Assembly: GCA_900753715.1 (NCBI GenBank)
Contig: CAAEAE010000075.1
Coordinates: forward strand, 1-26,072
Direction of reading: 5' to 3'
Length of the DNA stretch: 26,072 nucleotides
Origin: an uncultured Roseburia sp.
GTDB lineage: Bacteria > Bacillota_A > Clostridia > Lachnospirales > Lachnospiraceae
Under the pieces are notes generated by a model that was given only the letters and a program-made list of their open reading frames with translations, was not told the origin of the DNA and searched no databases. Positions 7,035 to 14,397 of the stretch are shown here, in pieces (position 1 is the stretch's first letter; each line of letters begins with the position of its first letter). The position numbers were made by a program, and so were the translations under genes.

Positions 7035-8039
7035 GTGTGCGCCTTGCGGCGCACGTCGCTAATGGATGAAAGTTCCTAATCCGCCCTAGTAGTGGGAAGG
7101 ATACAGCCAAGACCAAGGGTGTCCTGTTCATAGCAAGACTATGATTAACGTGAGGGGAATCTGAAGGAAGGTGGAGGCAAATCTCTGGTCTGACGAACAG
7201 AAATCACATGAGGCTATAGTTAGGGATAAGGCTGCACAACAAGTCAAAGTCCAATAACTACTCGGAATTAACTGTAGTATATGTGGCAGATATATGGAGA
7301 GAAAGTGACGTGTGGTACCAAGGGAGGTCTCGTCAGCGGACTGAAACAAACGGACTAACAGTCCATGTATGAAATCCGTCAGTAACAACGAATGGCGAGA
7401 AGTCAGCAGAAGCCATAGTAAACCAGTGGCTGCAAACACTGGCAAAGGGCTGAACTTTAGGAGACACAAGCAATGAATGTAACTGAAAGTAGATTTAAGA
7501 ACAGACAACTTCATATAGAGGACTATCTGCAAATGGTATCTGCGGAACAGAGAGAGTATGCAGAAGTGTTCGCCTACACTAAGATTACTGAAAAGAGCGG
7601 TGTCATCACAGACTATTGGACGAACAATCTTTTGGAGTTGATTTTGCGAAAAGACAATCTTAACCAAGCCTATAAGCAAGTCAGGAAAAACAAAGGAAAA
7701 GGTGGAATTGATGGTATGCAGGTAGATGAACTTCTGCCCTTCCTTAGAGAAAACCAGCAATCCTTAATCCAAGAGATAAGGGAAGGAAAATATAAACCTA
7801 ACCCGGTTCGAAGGGTAGAAATACCCAAAGAAACAAAAGGCGAGTTTAGAAAGCTAGGAGTTCCAACTGTTGTCGATAGAGTTATCCAACAGGCAATAGC
7901 ACAGGAACTATCGCCAATCTATGAGGAGCAATTCTTAGAAAACAGTTTTGGTTTCAGACCTAAAAGAGGAGCGCACGATGCCCTCAGACAATGCCAAAGA
8001 AATGTGAATGATGGCTATGTATACGTGGTAGATATAACC
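7035..8039 (+). mobile_element. Group II intron, 5' fragment (ribozyme domains plus truncated RT)
   Basis: The 5' end fits the GUGYG rule (GTGTG at 7035-7039) and sits immediately after a terminator T-tract. A 7-bp hairpin (7037-7043 with 7048-7054) follows, then about 400 bases of non-coding, stem-rich sequence consistent with intron domains I-IV, then the intron-encoded protein from 7473. The 3' part, including the rest of the RT, the maturase region and domains V-VI, is missing because the sequence switches to an unrelated gene near 8039. The element cannot splice or move by itself. Insertion next to a terminator is the habit of class IIC introns; I could not confirm the class from RNA structure. 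Confidence 0.82.
7473..8039 (+). pseudogene. ltrA: Group II intron reverse transcriptase/maturase, truncated
   Basis: About 189 codons from ATG 7473 (SD TTTAGGAGA) match the N-terminal half of intron-encoded proteins: DNLNQAYKQVRKNKGKGGIDGM (RT0/RT1), YKPNPVRRVEIPKETKGEFRKLGVPTV (RT1-2) and ENSFGFRPKRGAHDAL (RT2a/3). Homology stops at GYVYVVDI, just where the DLEKFFD block of RT3 should begin, so the YADD catalytic block, maturase and endonuclease parts are absent. The reading frame continues without a stop into a MarR-like C-terminus, making a 238-codon chimeric frame ending at 8189. Confidence 0.85.
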
Positions 8040-8189
8040 GAAGCGGGAGAGGCATTGCGGGAGCAGGCAGTTTCCATTCCGTATAGGATGACGGAATGTG
8101 TAAAACTCGATAGGGAGGATGCAGCCGAATTATATCGGATTCTGCACAAGATGCTCGGATCATTTGAGCAGGAAACATTACACGTTTAA
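8040..8189 (+). pseudogene. MarR/OhrR-type regulator, C-terminal remnant
   Basis: The 49 residues after the intron junction begin TEAGEALREQAVSIP and end AELYRILHKMLGSFEQ. This looks like the last part of MarR-family proteins, with the LT-E-G-x-L-x-E-A motif after the wing and the dimerisation helix, and is closest in style to OhrR. The DNA-binding part is gone. The remnant is in frame with the truncated intron RT and could be translated as its tail. Its stop codon overlaps the stop of the convergent gene at 8178. Assignment rests on pattern recognition of a short segment. Confidence 0.6.
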
Positions 8190-8624
8190 AAAACGTTCCC
8201 ATTCTTCGGTATCAGAAGTTCCGGTCAGTGCAAGGAAAAATGTATGGTCTTCGGCACTGATGGAGATTTCATAACGGTTGCCGTTTTTGACGATTGCATC
8301 GATACTGCATCCTTCAAGTTCACTAAAGAAGTGCTTATAATCTGACGAAGCAAGCGTGTGATCCTTCTCTTCACGGAGCAATCTGCCGTTCGCATCATAG
8401 ACTTTGTAGCCTTCTTCGACAAAAGTGTCAATAACAGCATCCGAAATCTTAAGGAAGAGCTGATTTGTCCGCATAGTGCGGATATCACGGTTGCAACTGT
8501 TGTCCGGCAGAATTTTTACATTGTCTGCCAGCAGGGAAAAGGTGCCTGTGCCCATACGCATTTCAGAGATGCAGGCATCTTCAAAATCAAAGTGATTTAA
8601 TTCATCTGTAGTTTTATAACTCAT
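8178..8624 (-). CDS. Hypothetical protein, 148 residues
   Basis: I do not recognise a named family. The ATG at 8622-8624 is preceded on the minus strand by AAAAGGAG at good distance, while the longer open frame to 8717 has no such signal. The product (MSYKTTDELNHFDFEDACISEM...) is soluble, acidic, has no signal peptide or membrane segment, and mixes predicted beta strands with a final helix ending EEWERFLNV. The FDFEDACI start suggests a small alpha/beta or beta-barrel protein of the sort common as lone genes in Lachnospiraceae. It overlaps the MarR remnant tail-to-tail by 12 bases, so the rearrangement that made the chimera did not cut it. Confidence 0.7.
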   Translation of the reverse strand: MSYKTTDELNHFDFEDACISEMRMGTGTFSLLADNVKILPDNSCNRDIRTMRTNQLFLKISDAVIDTFVEEGYKVYDANGRLLREEKDHTLASSDYKHFFSELEGCSIDAIVKNGNRYEISISAEDHTFFLALTGTSDTEEWERFLNV

Positions 8625-8673
8625 AGATACTCCTTTTCTGCGTACAAAAAGAGTAATGGATAATGAATGGTTC

Positions 8674-8707
8674 CTGCCTGCATCCGGTACGCTCGGACCG
8701 CAGGCAG
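8674..8707. repeat. Inverted repeat between two minus-strand genes
   Basis: CTGCCTGC (8674-8681) and GCAGGCAG (8700-8707) form an 8-bp stem, with an inner TCCG/CGGA match. It lies just after the stop of the Rpn gene. No T-run follows on either strand, so termination is not shown. Confidence 0.5.
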
Positions 8708-8721
8708 AAAATGTCACAGAT

Positions 8722-9792
8722 TTAATGGACGAGAGATAACTGCCGGATTTCGCTGACGAGTGTTAAATCGCAGCCGGTAAGGTTTAAAATTTCTTCATCG
8801 GAAAATCCCTGTTTGAGGAGCTTTTCCACAAAACACCGGGTGGCTTGTTTTTGTCCTTCGACTAATCCTTCAGCGAGCCCTTTTTCACGCCCTTCGACTA
8901 ATCCTTCAGCGAGCCCTTCTTCGCGTCCTTCGGCTAATCCTTCTTCACGTCCCTCGGCAAGTCCTTCAGCGAGTCCTTTCTCGCGCCCTTCAGCAAGCCC
9001 CTCCGCGGTGGCTTCTTTCCGAATCATATCTTCCCATTCCCAGGATTTCATATAATTGATTCCAACCTCCCTGCTTTGTTTTGCCTGACTGACTGCCTCA
9101 TGAATGGCAGCAATGTCCGGATTGGTGATGTTTTGCTCCGTGGTTTCTTCTATGTATTTTAACATATCGCGAAGCTCTTTGCCAGGGTTTCCTTCTGTGC
9201 CTTTGGTGTAAAGAAAAATTTTGACGGCACCATCATCATACGCAAGATCCGGTGCTTCCACACAGCAATTTTTGATGGTATAGACCATGCGGTTCTGACC
9301 GAAAGGATCATAGGGAAGAATGGTAATGATAAAGACGGAGGGAAGGGTGTCATAAGTTTTGCCGCTGTCCAACAGGTGGCTGTCAATCAGTCCGTGGTAG
9401 TAGCGCATCCGTTTTGGAAGAGTTTGTTTTTCAGAGGTTTTGTTCGGCTCAATGTCATAGATATCCGGGCAGAGTTCTGCCGATAATGGATGGGTGGTCT
9501 GTAGGGATGACTTTGCATCCGGAATATCAGAAGGGAAGGCACTCCAGTCTTCAATATAGGCATCCAGCCGGATGCCATGGCGGTCGACATCGGGACCGAG
9601 AAATGGTTTTTGTGGAACGACGCGGACTTTACCGAAAGGGCGTCCGAGAATGGTGCGCAGCAGGATGCGGCAGACTTCCTCACCAGCTTTCCCCTGAGAA
9701 ATGGTCGCCTGGAACAGAAAATTGTCGATGAGGTCAAGTTGTGCTAAAGAGCGGAAATGGTGTCTGGTTGTTTCAGAAGTGTTGTTTTGCAT
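8722..9792 (-). CDS. Rpn/PD-(D/E)XK nuclease family transposase-like protein
   Basis: A 356-residue member of the PD-(D/E)XK nuclease transposase group (relatives of RpnA, YhgA-like). The N-terminus has DLIDNFLFQATISQ, then ICRILLRTILG-type sequence and a GIRLDAYIED segment with the first catalytic Asp. The second site is IYDIEPNK, where relatives have an IE-x-Q/K pattern, and RMRYYHGLIDSHLL follows as usual. Family members are DNA endonucleases that raise recombination in E. coli and have no terminal repeats. Residues 264-313 are a GLAEGRE-type tandem repeat, predicted to be a long charged helix before a final small domain (FSDEEILNLTG). The start is supported by AAAGGAG on the minus strand. 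Confidence 0.85.
   Translation of the reverse strand: MQNNTSETTRHHFRSLAQLDLIDNFLFQATISQGKAGEEVCRILLRTILGRPFGKVRVVPQKPFLGPDVDRHGIRLDAYIEDWSAFPSDIPDAKSSLQTTHPLSAELCPDIYDIEPNKTSEKQTLPKRMRYYHGLIDSHLLDSGKTYDTLPSVFIITILPYDPFGQNRMVYTIKNCCVEAPDLAYDDGAVKIFLYTKGTEGNPGKELRDMLKYIEETTEQNITNPDIAAIHEAVSQAKQSREVGINYMKSWEWEDMIRKEATAEGLAEGREKGLAEGLAEGREEGLAEGREEGLAEGLVEGREKGLAEGLVEGQKQATRCFVEKLLKQGFSDEEILNLTGCDLTLVSEIRQLSLVH
8854..9003 (-). repeat. In-frame tandem repeat in the Rpn-like gene
   Basis: About 150 bases made of near-identical 12-base half-units coding GLAE/GREE/GLVE, arranged in 24- and 36-base blocks. All units keep the frame, so copy number change would lengthen or shorten the linker by whole residues. 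The pattern is typical of this protein group and prone to slippage. Confidence 0.85.
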
Positions 9793-9885
9793 AGGCAGAT
9801 TCTCCTTTAGAAAAATAGAATTGTAATAAAAAGTGATGTGATATAGATACTATAAATGAAGAATAAGAAAAAAGCAAGCAGAAAT

Positions 9886-9914
9886 TTGACAAATATCATC
9901 GAATGTGTTATATC
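9886..9914 (+). promoter_or_regulatory. Promoter of the ABC-F gene
   Basis: A perfect TTGACA (9886-9891), 17-bp spacer and TATATC (9909-9914) give a start near 9920. That leaves an untranslated leader of about 210 bases before the ABC-F ATG at 10131, far longer than needed for translation. Confidence 0.72.
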
Positions 9915-9953
9915 TAAACATAGATTTGCAGTGAGCAGAAAGGGCGTGTATCA

Positions 9954-9968
9954 ATGATTATTCGATAA
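9954..9968 (+). CDS. Leader peptide MIIR of the ABC-F attenuator
   Basis: ATG-ATT-ATT-CGA-TAA with an SD-like AGAAAGGG (9937-9944) 9 bases upstream. The stop codon is inside pairing segment 1 (9963-9973), so a ribosome held on this peptide would block that segment. Very short leader peptides before ABC-F and other ribosome-protection genes are known to sense stalling drugs. It is too short to prove from coding statistics. Confidence 0.55.
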   Translation: MIIR

Positions 9969-10130
9969 TTTCCTTACCATTTTCATACAGAAAGAGGATT
10001 TTTTTTGATACCTTTTTTTGTGACAGGTCGGAGATTATCGGGTATGGATACAGGTGAAGAGGGCACCTTTGTGGTAAGGGAAGGTGTCTGCGTACGGATA
10101 ATCTCTCTTTGAAAAAGGAGGGATTTTTTT
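9963..10130 (+). promoter_or_regulatory. Ribosome-mediated attenuator of the ABC-F gene
   Basis: Three segments compete. Segment 1 (CGATAATTTCC, 9963-9973) pairs with segment 2 (GGAGATTATCG, 10030-10040) over 11 positions with one G-U. Segment 2 also pairs with segment 3 (GATAATCTC, 10097-10105) over 9 perfect pairs. Segment 3 overlaps the left arm (10102-10110) of a hairpin whose right arm (10115-10123) is the Shine-Dalgarno AAGGAGGG and which is followed by seven T (10124-10130) directly before the ATG. Pairing 1-2 leaves the terminator/SD-blocking hairpin free to form; pairing 2-3 prevents it. A ribosome stalled on MIIR would favour 2-3 and switch the gene on. An inner stem (10062-10069 with 10081-10088) lies in the 2-3 loop. 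Confidence 0.72.
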
Positions 10131-11720
10131 ATGTCTGAAAAACAGTTATTAAAGGCAGAGAATATTGTAGTTCGATTTGGCGAGCAGGAGATACTTCATT
10201 TTGACAGAATGTCAGTATACGAAGGCGAGCGGGTTGGTCTGGTAGGGGCAAATGGCGCCGGGAAAACGACATTGCTCCGCGTGTTGGCAGGAGAACTTGT
10301 GCCGGAAAACGGCAGGGTGGAGCGGTTCTGTGAGATGGGATTTTTTCACCAGTTCGGGGAGGGAGAGAAGCCCCAGACAGAGGATGAAGCAGCACTTCCA
10401 TTAGCGTTTCAATACGGCATGGAAGCGTGGGACGGCAGAGAGGTAAAGGAATTTAAGGTAAAAGAAAAACTCTGGCAGAAGGCAGTCAGCGGTGGGGAGG
10501 ATGTGCGCATCCGTCTTGCACAGATATTTGGCAGCAGAAAGCAACTGCTGCTTTTGGATGAGCCAACATCAAACCTTGATATGGCAGGAATTTCTGTCTT
10601 AACGGAGCGGCTTGGGCACATAGAGACGATGATACTGGTAAGCCATAACCGTTCCCTGTTAAATGCGGTCTGCACGCGGATTGTGGAAATTGAGGACGGC
10701 GGACTTAAAAGCTATGACGGAAATTACGACAGCTATGTGCAGTGCAGGAAAGCGGCAAGGGAACGGCAGCAGCTTGAATACGAGCAGTACCGGAAGAAAA
10801 AGAGCAGGTTAGAAAAAGTATATCTGGCAAAAAAGGAGAAAGCAGCGGCGATAGAAAAACGTCCCCGGGGAATGTCGGCGCATGAGGCGAATGTACTTGC
10901 ATTTATCGGGAATCACAAGCCGGAGGATAAGGCAAGAAATATGGAGCGCTCCGCAAGAAATGTGAAAAAGCGCTTAGAGCATATGGAGGTAAAGGAAAAG
11001 CCAAAGGAGACAGCACGTATCCGCCCGGAATTCAGACTTTACGATGCGCCGGAGAACCGGATCCTGATCGAAGGCGAGCATCTGACATTTTCCTATGACG
11101 GAGAACGAAAACTGTTTGAGGACGCCGGATTTGCAATCCAAAATAAAAGCCGTGTGGCAATTGTCGGCGAAAACGGAGCGGGGAAAACAACGCTATTACA
11201 CTTGATTGCAGACAGCGTGCAGGAAAAACAAAAGCTGCCGCTTGAGGGCGGAAAAATCCGGGTGGTGCCAAAGGCAAGGCTCGGACTCCTTGAACAGAAT
11301 TTATCTATGTTAGCCCCCGAAAAAACGGTTTTGGAAAATGTCATGGAACAGAGCATTTTTAAAGAGGACCTGGCGCGGACGATTCTTGCAAGATTACTGC
11401 TTTCAGAGAAGGATTTGAACAAAAAAGTGCAGATGCTCTCCGGTGGAGAGAGGATAAAACTGGCGTTTGCAAGACTTTTTGTGGATAACGTCAACGTACT
11501 TGTTCTTGATGAGCCGACGAACTATCTCGATATCGCATCGATGGAAGCGCTTGAGCAGATGTTTTCGGTCTATGAGGGCACGTTAGTTTTTGTTTCTCAC
11601 GATGAGGCGTTTATCCGGGCGGTTGCAACGGAAATTCTGATTGTGGAAGATGGAAAAATCCGTGCGTTTCGTGGCACACCGGAGGAATATTTTTCTTTCA
11701 AACAGAGTATTCCTTTATGA
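10131..11720 (+). CDS. ABC-F ribosomal protection protein (antibiotic-resistance type)
   Basis: A 529-residue protein with two ATPase domains and no membrane segments, the ABC-F layout. Walker A sites are GANGAGKT (from residue 39) and GENGAGKT (from residue 346); Walker B/D-loop sequences are LLLLDEPTSNLD and VLVLDEPTNYLD; the signatures are VSGGE and LSGGE. Between the domains is a long, Lys/Arg/Glu-rich helical linker, the part that reaches towards the peptidyl transferase centre in Vga/Lsa/VmlR-type proteins. Such proteins bind the ribosomal E site and displace pleuromutilin, lincosamide or streptogramin drugs. I cannot tell this from a housekeeping paralogue such as EttA by sequence alone, but the short first domain and the attenuator leader favour the resistance type. 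It leads a cluster with the HAD gene. Confidence 0.86.
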   Translation: MSEKQLLKAENIVVRFGEQEILHFDRMSVYEGERVGLVGANGAGKTTLLRVLAGELVPENGRVERFCEMGFFHQFGEGEKPQTEDEAALPLAFQYGMEAWDGREVKEFKVKEKLWQKAVSGGEDVRIRLAQIFGSRKQLLLLDEPTSNLDMAGISVLTERLGHIETMILVSHNRSLLNAVCTRIVEIEDGGLKSYDGNYDSYVQCRKAARERQQLEYEQYRKKKSRLEKVYLAKKEKAAAIEKRPRGMSAHEANVLAFIGNHKPEDKARNMERSARNVKKRLEHMEVKEKPKETARIRPEFRLYDAPENRILIEGEHLTFSYDGERKLFEDAGFAIQNKSRVAIVGENGAGKTTLLHLIADSVQEKQKLPLEGGKIRVVPKARLGLLEQNLSMLAPEKTVLENVMEQSIFKEDLARTILARLLLSEKDLNKKVQMLSGGERIKLAFARLFVDNVNVLVLDEPTNYLDIASMEALEQMFSVYEGTLVFVSHDEAFIRAVATEILIVEDGKIRAFRGTPEEYFSFKQSIPL

Positions 11721-11774
11721 CGAAAAATGTGTTACCCTTTTAGTAGGAAAAAAGATATGGAACAGAGGGACGAC

Positions 11775-12575
11775 ATGGAGAACAGAAAAATTGCTTTTTT
11801 TGACATAGATGGGACGCTGACTTCCGAAAAGGATGGTTCGATTCCGGATAGTGCAGTGCTTGCGATAAGGGAAGCGAGGGCAAACGGACATCTGATGTTT
11901 ATCAATACCGGACGGTGTTTCCAGAACGTGGAGGAGCGCTTTCGTGCCATCGGGTTTGACGGATATGTCTGCGGATGCGGAACCAATATCTATTATCAGG
12001 GAAAAGAATTGCTTTATGTAAACCAGACGCATGAGACGGTGATGGAACTGCTTACGCAGGCGCGGAAAACAGATGTCGACATTTTATTTGAGTCAAGGCA
12101 GGAAGTTGTCTTTGACTTAAGCAGACCGCTCCATCACCCGGATGCGAAGCGGCAGTATTACGCATTCAGAGAGCGGCATTACGATATGTCACATGAGCTG
12201 GAATCAGAAGACTACATTTGTGATAAATTTGTCATCTGGTTTGAGAGAGACGAGCAGCTCACCGAATTCCGGAAGGTCAGTGACCGCCTTTTCGAGTGCA
12301 TTGACAGGGGTGGAAACTTCCGGGAATTTGTGCCATACCACTATTCAAAGGCGACGGGAATCCAGTTTTTGCTGGACCATTTTGCACTATCCGGGGAGAA
12401 CGCCTATGCGTTTGGAGACAGCAACAACGACCTGCCGATGCTTTTGTATGTACCGCACAGCGTGGCGATGGGAAATGCCACACCGGAGACGTTATTTGAA
12501 CAGGTGAGCTATGTGACGGCAAATGCCAGCGATGATGGGATTGCAAAGGCACTTCGGGAATTGAACTTTTTGTAG
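11775..12575 (+). CDS. HAD-superfamily hydrolase, Cof type
   Basis: A 266-residue phosphatase of the Cof/IIB branch: FFDIDGTLT at the N-terminus (nucleophile D10 and D12), INTGRC (motif II), a large alpha/beta cap domain and the C-terminal AFGDSNNDLPML motif IV. These enzymes act on sugar phosphates or nucleotide cofactors in the cytoplasm; the substrate is not readable. I chose the ATG at 11775 because AGAGGGA stands just before it and the family starts there; two in-frame codons upstream (11727, 11757) would only add an unconserved charged stretch. It follows the ABC-F gene by 54 bases and precedes the GGDEF gene by 18. Confidence 0.9.
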   Translation: MENRKIAFFDIDGTLTSEKDGSIPDSAVLAIREARANGHLMFINTGRCFQNVEERFRAIGFDGYVCGCGTNIYYQGKELLYVNQTHETVMELLTQARKTDVDILFESRQEVVFDLSRPLHHPDAKRQYYAFRERHYDMSHELESEDYICDKFVIWFERDEQLTEFRKVSDRLFECIDRGGNFREFVPYHYSKATGIQFLLDHFALSGENAYAFGDSNNDLPMLLYVPHSVAMGNATPETLFEQVSYVTANASDDGIAKALRELNFL

Positions 12576-12593
12576 AAAGAGTGGAGAGGTTTT

Positions 12594-14375
12594 ATGATAC
12601 TGACGATGGAACTGCCAGAGCAGGTGAGTCAGACAACTTATTGTTTTGCACGGATGACGGAACTGTTTGCGGTGATTTCCGGAGACGATTATTTTTATGA
12701 ATTTGTCGGAAGAACAGCCGGAATTATGATGGAGGACGTGCTTCATCCGTCCTGCAGGGAGGAATTCCAGGAGGCTTGCAGCAAAGTAAAACCGCAGGAA
12801 CCGGTAAGACTTGTGACGTTTTTTAAGGATGCGGCGGAAGACTACCAGATGGTGGATGTTATTCTGGCGGAACATGGAGAGCACAGTAACGGAGAAAAGC
12901 TGTATGACTTAACCATCTACAATATTTCTTCAATTGAAGACAAATATATGCATTGCGTTGATAATGTAAAACGTTACCGGAATTATCTGGCAATGTACAA
13001 CGGATATCTGTTTGACTACGATGTGGAGGCGGACTGTCTGTCAGTTTTCTCCTATTATACGGTAAAGGCAACTGTTTTTATCCGCGAGACGTTAGAAGGA
13101 TTTTATCAGAAAATGCGTGCGTCGTACCAGGATGAGAGGGCAATTGCGGATTTAAAGCATTTCTGCGACAGGTTAAAAAAAGCGGAGACAAACTTTTCCA
13201 TGGATGTCCGGGGAGGAAAACCGGATTATACAGGTATAGTCGGCATGTTTCAGATTGAAGCAAATGTCATTTATAAAACAGACCGGGGAAAACTGGTGGT
13301 CGGAGTGATTCGTTTTCTGGATGAGGAGATACAGGACAACGTGCCGGTTTATGCGCTTCCGGAAGGAAAGGATTCCTTTACCGGGCTCATCAATAAATGC
13401 GCGTGTCAGGAGTATGTCAAGGATGCAATCGCGGCAGAAAATTGCAGACACTATATGGCAATTGTGGACGTGGATAACTTTAAGGTGGTAAACGATACCT
13501 GTGGACATTTATATGGGGATAAGGTAATCCTGGAAATTGCTTCCATCCTAAACAGTGCGTTAAACGGAAGAGGCGTTGTGAGCCATTTCGGTGGGGACGA
13601 ATTTCTGATTTTTACCGACTGGATTGAGACGGAAATGCAGATGCGTTCGCTTCTCACCTACATCAGGCAACGGGTGCGGGAGACCTTTGACAACTGGGAA
13701 AAGAGCTGTAAAATTACACTTTCCATTGGTGTTTGTTCAGCGCCGGATGATGGAACGGACTATTATGAGCTTTTTGAAAAAGCGGATAAATGCCTTTATC
13801 TGGCGAAAAACAAGGGAAGAAACCGTTATATTATTTATGATGAGAAAAAACACGGAAAAATTTCGGTGTCCGGAAATGCAGTTGCAGAAATTGCAGATCC
13901 GGTGGAGCGTGCCGAGCAGCTTGCGACTGTGGTGGCGGAGACTGGAATTTCGCTGCTTACAGGAGGAAAAAGCGCGATTCCTGCAGCACTTGAAGAAATA
14001 TGCCGGAAATTCCAGATTGACGGAATCCGGGTGTATGATAATAGTGCAGGAACACCGGTTTACAGTGCGGGCAGCTACCGGAATGAAATTGACCTTGATT
14101 CCTATGTGACGGAAGATAGAATACTTCCTTATTTTGTGCATCGGAATTATATGGCATACACGAATTTCGTCAATTTTCAGATTTACGATAAAAAACTCTA
14201 TGAAATGATGGCATCAGAAGGAATCAGGGGTACCGTGTGCTGTTATATGACAGGAAAGGATGGGCAAAACCGCTATTTCTTTTTTGATGCGATTGACCGC
14301 AAAATTATCTGGACAGAATCGGATAAAAATTATTTTTTGCTGTTAAGCAGACTGCTTGCAGAAGTCATGGAATGA
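12594..14375 (+). CDS. GGDEF-domain protein (putative diguanylate cyclase)
   Basis: A 593-residue soluble protein. The central domain has MAIVDVDNFKVVNDTCGHLYGD, FGGDEFLIF (GGDEF at residues 333-337), LSIGVC and YLAKNKGRNRY, a complete set for making cyclic di-GMP from two GTP. The usual RxxD inhibitory site before GGDEF is absent (GRGVVSHF instead). About 280 residues before it look like one or two PAS-like sensor folds, and about 150 after it look GAF-like. There are no membrane segments, so it should sense something in the cytoplasm. It sits between a HAD phosphatase and a GH3 glycosidase with short gaps, and is probably co-transcribed with them. Confidence 0.9.
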   Translation: MILTMELPEQVSQTTYCFARMTELFAVISGDDYFYEFVGRTAGIMMEDVLHPSCREEFQEACSKVKPQEPVRLVTFFKDAAEDYQMVDVILAEHGEHSNGEKLYDLTIYNISSIEDKYMHCVDNVKRYRNYLAMYNGYLFDYDVEADCLSVFSYYTVKATVFIRETLEGFYQKMRASYQDERAIADLKHFCDRLKKAETNFSMDVRGGKPDYTGIVGMFQIEANVIYKTDRGKLVVGVIRFLDEEIQDNVPVYALPEGKDSFTGLINKCACQEYVKDAIAAENCRHYMAIVDVDNFKVVNDTCGHLYGDKVILEIASILNSALNGRGVVSHFGGDEFLIFTDWIETEMQMRSLLTYIRQRVRETFDNWEKSCKITLSIGVCSAPDDGTDYYELFEKADKCLYLAKNKGRNRYIIYDEKKHGKISVSGNAVAEIADPVERAEQLATVVAETGISLLTGGKSAIPAALEEICRKFQIDGIRVYDNSAGTPVYSAGSYRNEIDLDSYVTEDRILPYFVHRNYMAYTNFVNFQIYDKKLYEMMASEGIRGTVCCYMTGKDGQNRYFFFDAIDRKIIWTESDKNYFLLLSRLLAEVME

Positions 14376-14397
14376 ATGACAGGGAGGAGAAGGGACA

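Noticed and set aside
6871..7062. 63-residue open frame after AIPR
   Set aside because: It runs through the terminator stem and into the intron, with no SD or coding pattern.
7128..7760. 210-residue open frame on the minus strand opposite the intron
   Set aside because: It lies against ribozyme sequence and the RT start, has no SD, and its product is a Leu/Phe/Ser-rich string without family features; it is an accidental frame.
8674..8707. Terminator for the Rpn-like gene
   Set aside because: The 8-bp stem is real but no T-run follows in either direction; listed only as an inverted repeat.
8854..9003. Regular repeats resembling a CRISPR array
   Set aside because: Units are 12-36 bases without unique spacers and translate to a continuous GLAEGRE repeat within a protein.
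9991..10006. An earlier terminator at the T8 run in the ABC-F leader
   Set aside because: Only about five base pairs with a large loop precede it; too weak to claim, although it might add to the attenuator.
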